From Pelagophyceae sp. CCMP2097 (taxonomy: Eukaryota > Sar > Pelagophyceae): a stretch of DNA of 64,000 nucleotides. The notes under the pieces were generated by a model. It searched no databases. It had not been told where the DNA came from and saw only the letters and a program-made list of their open reading frames with translations. Position numbers and translations under genes: made by a program. Position 1 is the first letter of the stretch. Each line of letters begins with the position of its first letter. This document shows positions 20,701 to 31,185 of this stretch, one piece after another. The DNA lies in contig MU657251.1 in assembly GCA_026770575.1 (NCBI GenBank), positions 65,326-129,325 on the forward strand. The letters are read 5' to 3'.

Positions 20701-23266
20701 GCGCGGGTCCTACGGCGGCGCCGAGGCCGGCCCTGGGTGACGGGGTCGCCGCGACATCAAAGGCCTGGAGCGCCGAGGATACGACGTCGAGGGGCCGCGA
20801 CGACCCGCGCATAGATTCGTCCATCGCGGCGGCGTCGGCCACGGCCGCGGCGGTTTCTCTGGCGAAGAAAGCTGCTTGCTTGATTGGCGTCGGCGCGGGC
20901 GCGTCGTGCGCGGAAGCGTCGCAGTCGAGGTGGCCGACGAGGGGCAGGTCAACGGAGCCGTCGAAGGGCGGCGGCCGCTTGTAGCGCGGCACGGCGCGGT
21001 AGGCGCAGCAGACGGCGGAGACCCTGGCTCGCGCGGCGGCCTCGTATTTCTTCATCATCGCCGGCGCCCCCGCGCAGACGTCAAACAGGTTGGCCTTTGA
21101 CACCGTGTACAAGTCCGTCGGACACGTGGCCACGCAGGAGCAGGCGTACGTGGCCAGGACGAGCAAGGCGTCGTAGCCGACGACGGACCCGGCGTTGAAT
21201 GTGTCGATCCGGACCAGCGGCTGCGCCGGCGGCTCGACGCTGCGCCGCAGGACGCAGCGCACGCCGCCGGCGACGACGCAGAACAGGTCCGTGGCCAAGT
21301 CGCCCTGGAGGCAGAGGAACTCGCCGTCTTCCGCGTGGCACGGCGAGAGGCGGCCCGCGAGGTCGGCGATCAGCGTCCTCGGCGCGGCGAAGAGCGCGGG
21401 CAGCATCTGGATCACGGCCAGGTGCTGCGTGCAGGCCAGCTCGACTTGCAGAGCGCGCGGCAGCCGGCCGCCGTGGACGCGGTCCGAAGCGAACGTCGAC
21501 TCGCGGAGGCAGACGTACTTAAAGTGGCGGACGACCCTCCGCACCACGTGCGGCGGCAGGTCGTGCTCGCCCAGATAGTCCTTGACGACCTCTATGCGCT
21601 CGCGATAGAGAGTGGCCCCTTGGTCGAAGTTTTCCAGCATGCGAGTCACGTTGCCAATGATGTAGCCGAAGCATGCGCCGCCGACGATCATGGCGAAGAT
21701 GGCAAACGTCTTCTCGCTGTTCGAGACGACAGGCACGTCGCCGTAGCCGACCGTCGTCATCGTGGTGAAGACCCAATAGAGCGAAATCAGGTATTCGTGC
21801 CTGTGAGAATAGTTGCCGCTGTGGCCATCAAATTTGCGCGAGCGCTCCATGATGCCGAGGCCCGTGCGGTCGCCGTTGGTCACCGTGCGGATGATCCAGC
21901 TCCGAGCGCAGGCCAGGTAGTGGCCGATAAAAAAAAGCGAAAACAACATCTTGCCTAAAGCGGCCACGGCCGGGTTGAGGGAGAACTTTGGCTCTTCCTC
22001 GCTGGGCCGCTTCTGCAGCTTGAGCAGCTTTGCCAGCTTGAAGAGCTTTGCCAGCCGGACGATCCTCAGCAGCCGCGCGGACCGCAGCAAAGGGTTGCCG
22101 CCGCCCTTTTCGTTGCCGCGATGGCCGCTGCAGGGGCCCGTAAAGTCAAAGTCGCCGGAGAGCATGTCGAACGGAAACCTGCGTTTGGGAAAGCCTCGCG
22201 TTCGCCGCGTCCGCTCGAGTCAAAAGCCGCCCCCAAACGAGTCAAGAGCCCCCGCTCACGTCGATAAAAAGTCGACGGCGAACTCGTGCGTCAAGTAGCG
22301 GTACGCGATGAGCCGGTGGCTCGTCACCATTTTTGTGCCCTGCGCCTCGTCGACGTACCTGCGTGGCACCCTAAAAAGGCGCCAACAAAGGGCCGACGCG
22401 AAGAGGGCTCACGCGGTGAAGAACGTGAGCACAATGTCGACGACGAAGGAAATGTCGACGAGCGACTCGCAGACGAAGAGGCCTCTTAAGCAGCGCATGC
22501 TCGGGATGACGCCAAAGCCGAGGCTGTACGGCACCAGCAGCGTCGACCACAAAACACAGAGACTGAGATACAAGTCCCAGTAAATCTTCTCGCGCCGGTA
22601 CGGGTACACCACCAGAAACGGCATCGCGGCCGCCTCCTCCTCCTCGATGAGCAGCGCGGCGTGCTCCTCGTCGTCCGAGTGGTGGCCGTCGTCGGACCGC
22701 GGCGTGTCGTGGTCGTCGCCCGCCGGCGCCTCGAGGTCGCGCGCGCGCCGCGGCGGCGAATTCGAAACGCGCCGCTGCGGCTCCGAATTCGACGCCGACA
22801 GCGGCACCGCGTACGCCTCCGCGGGGCTCGCGTCGTGGGGTTCGTCCTCCGTGGCTTCCAAGTCGCGCCTGGCGCGGAACGCGGTATAGGGCCGCGGCGG
22901 CGCGCGCGCGACGCAGAGGCGAGCCGCGGTCACGGGGCCGACCGGCGACCCGCCCTCCCGGAGGCGGCGCCCTCCCAGAGGCGGCCCCGCGTGCGACGGC
23001 GTTTGCGCGCACCAGAGGGCGCGCCGCCGTGCCGTGTACTGCGTAATGGTGGTCGTCGCCGTCTGAACGTCGATCTTCACCAGGGACGACCGGCGCTTGC
23101 AGCGCATCTCCTGCGCGGCGGACCACTGCTTGATTTCGACTTCCGCCTGGAAGCTCGACCGCCGGTCGTGGCCGCCCGCCAGGCCGCGCTTCACCGTCAC
23201 CGGCGAGCCATGCCGCGACTTGGCCTCGGGGTGGACCTTTTGGCCCGTCGCGAGGCTCAGCCTCAT
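17753..23266 (-). CDS. Tandem-domain (12-TM) cyclic-nucleotide-type K+ channel
   Basis: Exons complement 22413-23266, 22260-22370, 18095-22178, 17962-18032 and 17753-17900 give 1755 aa. Two complete S1-S6 units are present, each with a charged S4 (RLLRIVRLAKLFKLAKLLK; LKALRLARIAKIARMAKFAK) and an identical selectivity filter TMTTVGYGDV near residues 464 and 1475. A cyclic-nucleotide-binding fold follows unit 1 (FLCLQGDLATDLFCVVAGG, near 609). The one after unit 2 is weaker (EVAFVLEGRLLV), with no clear phosphate-binding cassette. A long Ser/Pro repeat linker separates the halves. HCN/EAG-type channels are normally tetramers of one unit, so this would form a dimer of tandems. The first 190 aa are disordered. 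Start is tentative. Confidence 0.85.
19780..20650 (-). repeat. Degenerate repeats coding the channel linker
   Basis: GCC/GAG/CTC-rich imperfect tandem repeats. In protein they read as alternating blocks of type SLGLASSPRLASPRLEA and SVRTLNVAVAPS. Short 15-bp SPRLA units are locally amplified around 20000-20060 and 20170-20220. Such arrays change length easily by slippage. Confidence 0.8.
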
Positions 23267-23470
23267 CCCAGGGCGTCGACGACCCGCCAAGAGCGCACGG
23301 GGCCGCCGGCCGAGGTGCGCCCGCGCCGGGCTCCAAGCGCGCGGGGCCGCCGGGGACGCGGCCTCCAAAAGGCGCCGCGCTCCGCCGAAAGCGCGCCGGA
23401 CTCTGTAGTAACCCTATGGAATGCGCTGAGTTGAGACACCTCCTCCAACGGACCGGAGCCATCTCCCGGG

Positions 23471-24449
23471 ATGGCGCAGGAGAAGCTGCGCGCGCGGCGC
23501 AGCGCCGACGCCGCGGACCGCCCGTCGGGCGGCCCCCGGAGCCCGCCGAGGACCAAGTCGCGCTGGGACCTCGTGAGGCTGCATCGCCGTGATCTGGGAA
23601 GAGTTGCGCGGTATCCTATGCGCCGCTCTCCATAGGAGCACGCGCGGCCTGCCAACGCGCAATGCGTCTTGATTCTGTCCACGACGCACCGCCGCGTCCC
23701 GATCGCCTCCCTCGACCGAGGCGGCCCTCCGGTCACGTCGTGCGAGTCGGAAAGGATCTGACGCCGCGGCGCCCGTTTTAGGTACGTCTACCTGGCATGC
23801 CGCGGCGGCTTCCACCTGAGCCGCGTATGGACGACGGGTGCGCCGGCCTCTGCTTTCGGGCGCGGCGGGGCACGGCGCTCGGGGGGAGGGCTCGCGGGCG
23901 TTGCACATCGCGGCGGCAGGCGGCGCCGACTACGCGGGGCTGTACGTCGACTTTGGTTTGCTCCTGGCCCTCTACGCGTACGAGGTCGCGTGCGCGGCGC
24001 TGTTTGGCGTCTCGACGCTGTACAAATGGAGCTACAACCACTTTCTCGAGCACCACCTGCCCCTCGTCGCCGTCGGCGCGCTCATGCTCCAGCAGTGCTC
24101 GGCGACGCAGGGGGCGGCGCTCATGCAACACGACGCCTGGGCGGCGCTCGTGCTCCTCGTCGGGAGCAACGAGGCCCTGGCCTCTGCGTGTGTCGCGTTC
24201 CCGCGCATTGTCACGGACCGAATGATCCGGTGGAAGCGCGTGGCGACCATCTTCTGGTGCATGCTCATGCTCGTCGTCGAGCTCCGGTCGTGGTGGCGCG
24301 CGACTCGACGGCAATATGCATATCGCGAGTCGACGATGTGGTTCCCGACGCTGCTGACGCAGTTCCTCCTTTTTGCGGCCGTCATCCACGTCGAATACAT
24401 CAAAGGCTGCCTCCGATCCACGCTGAGGAGGCCGACGCAGGCGGCGTAA
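23471..24449 (+). CDS. Multi-pass membrane protein, possibly TLC-like
   Basis: Exons 23471-23610, 23782-23837 and 23920-24449 give 241 aa. A basic N-terminal 45 aa precedes RYVYLACRGGFHLSRVW and five or so hydrophobic helices (LYVDFGLLLALYAYEVACAALF, LPLVAVGALMLQQ, WAALVLLVGSNEALASA, ATIFWCMLMLVVELRSWW, WFPTLLTQFLLFAAVI). The motif YNHFLEHHLPL, with paired His, recalls TLC-domain proteins that handle membrane lipids. The match is weak and the function is not assigned. Divergent from the channel gene (204 bp between ATGs), suggesting a shared promoter. Confidence 0.6.
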
Positions 24450-24618
24450 GACCGCGGACCTGTGAACTCGAATGCTACATCCTACCCCCGAGGCCGACGA
24501 GCGCCCCGCTCTCGAAGCGCGCCTCCCCACCGGCCTCGCCCTCGCCGCCGCGCAAGCCGCGCGAGGGCCCTCGGCGGCGGCATCTCCGATGCCGCCGGTC
24601 GACACACTGTCAAAATCA

Positions 24619-25277
24619 CTAAATGTTCTTCACGACGCCCGGCGCGTGGATCGCGTCTTCGAGCGCGGCTCCCCGTCGTCGCCGCTGCCGTTCGCCGGCG
24701 GCGTGGTTGGCGTGGGAGATGAAGGCGTTCCAGCCGACGGAGCAGACGCTGGCCCAGGCCATTCGGAGCGGCACGGGGACGACGGAGAACGTGATGACGT
24801 GGACCGCGGACCAAAAAGGCAGGCAGACGCTGTACGACGGCCAGAACGACTCTTGGGCGCGCGCCACCGACGCCTCGAGGCCCGTGCCCTCCATGAGGCC
24901 CTGCGAGACGTAGAAGCAGGCGATGGACGGCGGCGCCAGCAGCAGCTGGTCGCTGGCGATGCGCCCCGCGACGCCGACAAACGTCCCCGCGAGGCCGATC
25001 TTGGCGTCGAAGAATCGCCAGCAGATTTCGATGATGGGCGCGTGCAAGCACCGGAACGACGCGACGCGGGCAGTCCTACGTTCGAGGCGTCTTCGAAAAC
25101 GGTGCGAATATCGGCGCGGCACCCGGGTCCGCACCGCTCGAGGTCCGGTGCGAGTGATTGTTTGTCGCTCTCGTAGAACTGGATGAGCAGGTCGCCCGTC
25201 GAGGCGATCGCGCCAGCGGTGAGCGCCGTGCGCGCAAAGGGCACCACAGTCTTGTGCAAAAACGCCCAGGCGCCCAT
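24619..25277 (-). CDS. Mpv17/PMP22 family membrane protein
   Basis: Exons complement 25135-25277 and 24619-25075, with a 59-bp intron (GTGCGG..CGTAG), give 199 aa. Family hallmarks are an opening helix ending ASTGDLLIQ, then ERTARVASFRCLHAPI, DQLLLAPPSIACFY, QESFWPSYSVCLPFW and MAWASVCSVGWNAFISH. Four membrane helices are expected. Members reside in the inner mitochondrial or peroxisomal membrane and act as small channels. An N-terminal extension in the same frame runs up to about 25406 and may be used. Location cannot be decided from the sequence. Confidence 0.85.
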
Positions 25278-25581
25278 CGATGCCGCGCGGCCTGGGACGC
25301 GGCCCGGTCCCTGTCTACCTCTGCTCGTCCGCGCCCTGCTCGTCCACGACACGCGTCGCGTAAGCCTTCCCAACCAGTGACGTCCGAGTCGGGGTCGTCG
25401 AAACAATACGTACCTAGGGCGAGTATCAAAGCCTCCTTAAGTGTATTTCGACCCTGCTGGCACGTTGTTGCCGAGCCGTGGAAACCTCGAGGCCTCGGCT
25501 CACAAACACTCACGCACGCACGTCGCGGCTCCCGCCCCGGGGCCGCGTCGCCGTCTCGAGTCGCAAAAATGTTTATTACGA

Positions 25582-26501
25582 TTAGTCGAAAGGGACATGG
25601 TCCATGTAGTTCGTCGTCCGGCCCGGGAGCTTGACGGTGAGGCCCTCGAGCCCCGGCGCGAGGGTGATCTGGCACGCGAGCCTGCCGACGCGGCTCCACG
25701 CGCGCCGGCGCGGACGAGGGCCGATTCGACAACAAACCTCGAGCCGTCGGGGTCTGACTCGTACTCGGCGGCGAGCTCGAGCCTGTGGGCCGCGCCGCGT
25801 CACGGATGGTCCACGCAAAGTCGCGCGGATGGCCCGCCGTTGGGGCCACGCACATGTCGATCTCGAAGTCGTCGATCCTCGTGGGCATGCCGAGCCGCGC
25901 TTTGTCCGCCGCGCCCTGTAGGCACGCGTCGCCGCCGCAGGGCATCGTGGACGTCGGCGCGAGGAGCGTGCGACGACGCACGGGCACGAAGACGTGGCAC
26001 GTCGAGCACTGGCAGTTGCCATCGCAGGCACCTTCCATGTAACCCTCGCGCTTGGCGACCTGCGTGCGCGGCTGACCAAGAGGGACGGGCGAGTGAGCAT
26101 TGGCGCACGCGCCTCTTCGAGCGATTCGCCGGCTCGGCCGACGAGCTACGCGCGCGCGCGGTCCCACTCGGCGTCGCCGCACGGGCTTCGAGGACGCGCC
26201 TCGACGGTCGACTGGCCCGAGGGCAGGATGAGGTTGAATTTGACTTCTGGAGCATCCTCTGCGATCTCTGGGCGGTCCGGCCACCACCTACGCCGCCCGT
26301 CGGTCCGCCGACAACCGGGTGTGAGGAGGCGCACCCCTCTGGCTTGGGGAGCGAAGGGTCGTGGCCGCCGCCGGCGTCGCCTTTCGCCGGGCGCGTCGGG
26401 AAGAACGACCGCCGTGCCGTGTGGACGGCGCACGCGTCGCGGCCCCACGCCGACGTGCACGCGCGCGCCAGCTTCCTCGCGACGGCCCGGCTCGTCATCA
26501 T
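25582..26501 (-). CDS. FDX: Mitochondrial adrenodoxin-type [2Fe-2S] ferredoxin
   Basis: Six exons (complement 26335-26501, 26200-26287, 25982-26059, 25854-25915, 25738-25782, 25681-25582) give 179 aa. The presequence MMTSRAVARKLARACTSAWG is mitochondrial. VKFNLILPSGQSTVEVAKREG leads to the cluster motif GACDGNCQCSTCH, C-x5-C-x2-C at residues 97, 103 and 106. The fourth ligand is in RLACQI near 150. The C-terminus PGRTTNYMDHVPFD is family-typical. It passes electrons to Fe-S cluster assembly and mitochondrial P450 reactions. An extra Cys at 101 lies between the ligands. Intron 2 fits only as GC-AG (GAG|GCGCGTCC). A TCGCCAAA motif lies just upstream of the ATG. Confidence 0.9.
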
Positions 26502-26514
26502 GAGTGTGAACGAG

Positions 26515-26522
26515 TCGCCAAA
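26515..26522. promoter_or_regulatory. TCGCCAAA motif between ferredoxin and SNARE genes
   Basis: Lies in the 99-bp gap between the two divergent start codons (26501 minus and 26601 plus). Inferred regulatory site. Confidence 0.35.
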
Positions 26523-26600
26523 CGGGGACCCGCGGTGCCGCATCAAAAGGACGGGCTCGGAGCCGTCCGAGTCGGTGCGCCCGCCACGCCGGACGACGCC

Positions 26601-27361
26601 ATGTCGGACACGTTTTCCTCCATGCACATCGGCACCCGCGACGACCGATCGGACGCGCTGTTAGGCCCGTCGTCCCAGAGCGACCGGCTGTGAGTGAAGA
26701 AAGAGTCGAGGGGAGGCGCATTCTTCGTCCGCAGAAAATAATTCTTCGCGCAAAAGTTTGACGACGATCCGCAGGCTCGATGACTCGCTCCGCGTGCGCA
26801 CGCCGAGTCCGTCGACGGTCTCGACGCCTCTCGAAGCTTGGAGGGACTTAAGTCGTAAAGAACCGCGCGCCTCGTCGATTCCGACGGACGGGGGCTTTCG
26901 CAGGTGAACGAGGAGACGGAGCAGATCGGTACCGCGACGCTCGAACAGATGCGACGCCAGCGCGAGCAGCTCGAGGGCGCCTCGGGCCTGGCCCGCGACA
27001 CGCAGTGAGTCTCCAGCGGCTGTCGAATACGAGGCGTCTGCATCGGGGGCCGCGACGATGTCGATCGACCGGCCCGTTTTTCGGCGGCCTCTTCTCACCC
27101 TCGTTTGAGCAACCCTCTCACCCTCGTTTGAAACGCAGCCAAGTCACGCGGAGCGCGCGCCGGACTCTGCAAGAGATTGCTTGGAAGATCTTCCGCGAAA
27201 AGCTCGTGCTGCTCTGCGTCATCCTCCTGCTCATCGTAGCCTGCCGCGTCCTCTCGAAAACGCCGTCGAATGCTCGCCGGAGCGCGTCCCAAACTCGTGG
27301 AACGCAGGCCATTGACTTTGGCCTCGCGTACCGCCTGGGGTCCAACTCCGGCAAGCTCTAA
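26601..27361 (+). CDS. Qb-SNARE, Vti1-like
   Basis: Exons 26601-26689, 26775-26793 (19 nt), 26904-27004 and 27139-27361 give 143 aa. The SNARE helix reads DRLLDDSLRQVNEETEQIG then ATLEQMRRQREQLEGAS, with the Qb-type central ETEQIG. RSARRTLQEIAWKIFREK leads to the membrane anchor LVLLCVILLLIVACRVL. A lumenal tail of 30 aa follows. Vti1 proteins act in Golgi-endosome-vacuole fusion. The usual N-terminal three-helix domain is missing, so either the start is further upstream or this is a short form. Intron 3 has a duplicated TCTCACCCTCGTTTGA. Confidence 0.75.
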
Positions 27362-28222
27362 CGGGCGAGGACGGCGGCGCGGCGCACGATCGACCTGCGC
27401 AATCTCATCGCCGCCGCTGCCGGATTCCTCGAAAAGTATTGTGTGCGGCTCTTCTCGTTGTTCCGAGGCCGCGACCGCGCTCGTACGTGCGAGCATATGC
27501 GGTATTAAAGTGATTGAAAGTACGACCTCGAGTCGTGCTACGATTGGCGAGAAGCGGACGCTTGGGGCTGCATGCTCGGATCGTGAAGATCGTACACCTG
27601 ACCCCGGGCGAAGCCAAACTAATGGGCTATAGGACGTTTTGGCTCTGCGATGGACAATGCACTGCATGCCTCCCTCCGTGAAGACCCGCGTCGTTCCGAA
27701 CCGCAATCGCGCCATTGTAGGACCACGTGGTTCATTGTAGGACCCTAGAAACATATGGTGTGTGAAGAGCTTAGTGGGGATTTAATTCGTTGTTGAAGTC
27801 CTTATTGACTTTTCTCCTGTTTTGTTATCATCGTAGTGACGTCAGAGGCGCATCCTTCGGTGGCGCTTCCTTCAGCGTGGTGCACTGACCCTACTAACCA
27901 AGCCTCGCGCGCCGAAACCCCAATTCCGACGACTCGGAGCCCTCGAGTGGCACGGTGCGCCTTTGTAGCGGCATACGACGGGGCGAGACGGTCGAGCGTG
28001 TCTTCGCCTATATGCAGGCGCCCGCGCGGGCCCACCCCAGTCGAGATTCGCCTTGCGAGGCCCCTTTCTGTGGCCGGGTCTGTCCGTGCGGTCTTCTCCT
28101 GACTCGTACTTGTCAACTTCCGCGAGATCTCAAATCTTGACTCGGGCAGGAAGGTGGCAGTAGAGGCCCCCGCTAACCGTCCCTTTTCTCTTATTACGGT
28201 CGCGCCGTAGCGTCTTAGCAGC
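27362..28222. other. Intergenic region
   Basis: Lower GC than the genes. The long open frames here have no start or family support. CATTGTAGGACC is repeated near 27712 and 27731. Confidence 0.55.
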
Positions 28223-29438
28223 ATGGGCCTTGTTCCCGACTCTGTGTCGCTGCTGCTGTGCTTCGTGTTCTGGTATGCCGGAAATATGAAGTTCAACGAG
28301 TACAACACGGCCGCGTTGGGCCTCGTCGGCGGCAAGACGTGCGTGATTTGCGGAGGCTGGTCGGCGTATTGAAAGGCGCACGCGTCGGCGCAGTTTCAAG
28401 CGGCGTATAAGCCGTACAAGCAGCAACGCTTCAATGTAGGTCGGGTATGACGATGATCGTCTCCACCATGCAGCTCGGCGCCTGCGTCTTCTGGGGCCTC
28501 CTGCTCTGGCTCGTCGGCTACAACCCGGCCCGCATGTGCGGCCTCCAGGCGCCGGCGAAGCAAAAGCTGCCGCAGACGACGTTCCGCGACTTTGTCCGCA
28601 TCATGCCCGTGGGCATGTGCTCGGCGGGCGCGCACGCCGCGTCAGTTTTCGCCCTGGGCGGCGACCCGCTCTTCGGCCAGATCGTCAAGTCCGGCGAGCC
28701 CGTGTTCGCCGCGCTGGTGAACACTGTCGTCTACGGCAAGGCGCCCACCTTCCTCAAGGCGGCGTGCCTGCCCATCATCGTCGGCGGCGTGGCCTTTGCG
28801 TCGCTGAAAAAGTCCGTCGAGGGCGACGTCGCCTCGATCATCCCGGGCTACTCGCTCAAGTTTTCCGAGGTCAGGCCCCTTTCTGCAGAAGGCCCTCTGC
28901 TTCGCCGCCGTCTCGCGCGTCCGCGCGCCCTTGAGCGCCTTTCTAGATCGCGCTGATCTTCGGCATGCTGGCCAACACGTTTGCCGCTTTCAAGGGCGCG
29001 GAGAACGAAAAGCTTATGAAGACGCCCGGTATCAAGGAGCGCATCGGCGGCGTGGGCAACCAGTTCGCGCTGACGCAGATGATCTCCTTCAGCGTCTCGC
29101 TGCCGGTCATGTTCTGGAGCGACGGCGCGCACTGGGGCGAGTTTCTGGAGCTGGTGAAGACGAAGCCGGGCCTGTTCTACAACGTGTTCATGTCGGGCAT
29201 CATGTTCTACATGTACGACGAGCTCGCGACGATGACTGTCAAGGCCACGGGCCCCATCACCTCCAGCGTCGCGAACACGGCCAAGCGCGTCATCGTCGTT
29301 CTCTACATGGCCGCCATCACGGGCAAGGCGCTCACCGAGGAGCAAAAGATCGGCGCCGCCATCGCCATCGGAGGCGTCTTCCTCTACTCCATCATCGACG
29401 AGCTGCTCGGCAAGAAGAAGGTCACGAAGAAGGACTAG
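28223..29438 (+). CDS. Phosphate/sugar-phosphate translocator family (TPT) membrane carrier
   Basis: Exons 28223-28338, 28440-28869 and 28947-29438 give 345 aa. TPT signatures are WYAGNMKFNEYNTAAL, TMIVSTMQLGACVFW, SVFALGGDPLFGQIVKSGEP with VFAALVN, KAACLPIIVGGVAFAS, FYNVFMSGIMFYMYDELATM and VANTAKRVIVVL. About ten helices are expected. Members exchange triose-, hexose- or phosphoenolpyruvate-phosphates for phosphate across plastid envelopes, or carry nucleotide sugars in the Golgi. No transit peptide is visible, and the C-terminus is KKKVTKKD. This could fit an outer plastid membrane or ER form. Substrate not predicted. Confidence 0.85.
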
Positions 29439-29759
29439 GAAAAACGGAAAGGCCCCGCGCCGGCCCGCCGCGCCGAGCGGCGGCAATCAAAGGCCGACTA
29501 AACAAAAGAAGCGCGTCTCGCCCACGCGCTCCCTCCGGAACACCAGGGCGGCGCTGCCGTGGGGTCCCTCCTCAGCAAGCCACGCAGCAGCAGCAGCGCG
29601 TATTACCTCGTATTGCGCCGCCGGGATGGGCCCGCGCTTACCGCACGCGACAATCACCTTACAACGAGTACCGATTTGTTTTGGCCTCTCTTTCGAATCT
29701 CTCGACAGGACGTTAAGAGCGTGTCCAAGCAACAATTGTGCGCAAACCGGAGGCGGAAT

Positions 29760-30760
29760 ATGAAGTCGAAGCGGCTGGTGCGCGTGTGCTGCCGGCGGCT
29801 CGGCGTCGAGGCGGACGAGGCTGCCGCGCGTTTGGTCTTCGACGGCGCCGTTTCGTCGCTGGCGCAGCCGCTGCAGGACAAGTGCAAGTTTCAATACTTC
29901 GTTGCGGGAAAGCGGTCCAACTTACGAGGCCTCATCCTCGGGCGCTTCTACGCCGCGTGCACCGTGGACGCGGCGGATGCGTTGATCGAGGCTTTGAAGC
30001 GAACAGCGCAGTGCGACGAGCAAAAAGGGTGCGGAGAAGCGCCGCCGCCGCGGCCGAATGACGCGCGACTCTAGGTTCGAGGAATGCGCAGTCGACCTCG
30101 TCCGCAACCCAGCGTCCCACGCGCCGTGGAGCGAGAGGCGCGCGCATGCTTGGAGCGCGCCGACGGCCCGTCGCGGCGCGCCGGCGACGGTTGTTTCTTC
30201 GGAGAAACTTTCGCGCACCGCCGCCCCTAGGCGCCCTTTGACAAGGTGCTGCGGGAGCCGTCGCACCGAGACAAGCGGGAAGGGACGTGGGAGTTGTCGG
30301 AGGAGTACGCGTCGTTTCTGGCGCACAAGGACGACGCCGAGCCCATGGTGCTGCCAAAGCCCTCGGGCGAGGTGCCAAACGCCCTCCTAGAGTTCTTGAA
30401 GAACAAGACGGGCCTCTTCAACCGACGGCGAGGCAACCAGCGCGAGGAGCCGCCAAAGCAGTTTCAGAAGAAGCAGAAAAAGGCAAACGCAAAGCCCCAG
30501 GCCGGCGCCAAAGCCGACGTGCGATCCCTTTTCCAAAGGTCCTCGCGCTTGCTTGTTGCACGGCCCGACGTTAGGCGCCCGCGCAGAAGAAGGAGAAGAA
30601 GGGTCCAAAGCCGGGCGCCTCTGCAAACGCCTCCAACGCGCCCAAGCAGCAGCAACAGCAAAAGCAGCAACAAAATCCCCCGAACAAGGCGGAACAGAAG
30701 AAGGCGGAGCCGCAGCCGCGCATCATGCTCAAGCGGCCGCCGGCCCAACCAGCAACATAG
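29760..30760 (+). CDS. UPF3: UPF3/SMG4 nonsense-mediated decay factor
   Basis: Exons 29760-30010, 30075-30099 (25 nt), 30231-30518 and 30575-30760 give 249 aa. The N-terminal RRM-like UPF3 domain starts KSKRLVRVCCRRLG and includes KFQYFVAGKRSN and GRFYAACTVDAADALIEAL. The diagnostic block AVDLAPFDKVLREPSHRDKR then EGTWELSEEYASFL aligns with the VE-APFQ..GTIE-D-EY-FL region of UPF3. The C-terminus is Lys/Gln-rich and ends RIMLKRPPAQPAT. UPF3 bridges UPF2 and the exon-junction complex to trigger decay of mRNAs with premature stops. It is shorter than animal UPF3. The micro-exon is required for the frame. Confidence 0.8.
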
Positions 30761-31185
30761 TCGAATCGTCGGTTTTAATGTATACCCCGGGGAGATTGCA
30801 GACCCGGAGAGCCACGTGCAGATCCTGGCTTCGACCGTTCTGCCTCGCTGCCGGGTCCCTCCCGCTCGTCGAACTTTCGGGCGCACACCAGACGACTGTA
30901 GTGTCTCCTCGGCGGCTCACTTTCAACACGGGCGGCTTGGTTTTCGCATGCGGTGGGTTGAGGACGTAGAGGCACGGCAGCGGCGGGTACTACCCTGTAG
31001 GGCCCCCAGTTCGAGGAGATGGCGCCACTGGCGACGGCGCGTCGACGCGAGCTCGGCTCGGGATGAAACGCGTGTGCACGCTGGGCAGCCTCAAGAGACC
31101 AGCCGGAGGCCAGACTCGCAATCTTTGACGGGCGGGAGTGGCCGTAGATGAGTGACCCCTCGAGGCCAGTCGAGGCACGCTCGTG
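30761..31185. other. 3' intergenic region
   Basis: Between two convergent genes (UPF3 and the CAP-Gly gene). No feature supported. Confidence 0.55.

Noticed and set aside
27802..28335. 177-codon open frame on the minus strand
   Set aside because: No family signal, overlaps the first exon of the translocator gene, and lies in low-complexity intergenic DNA.
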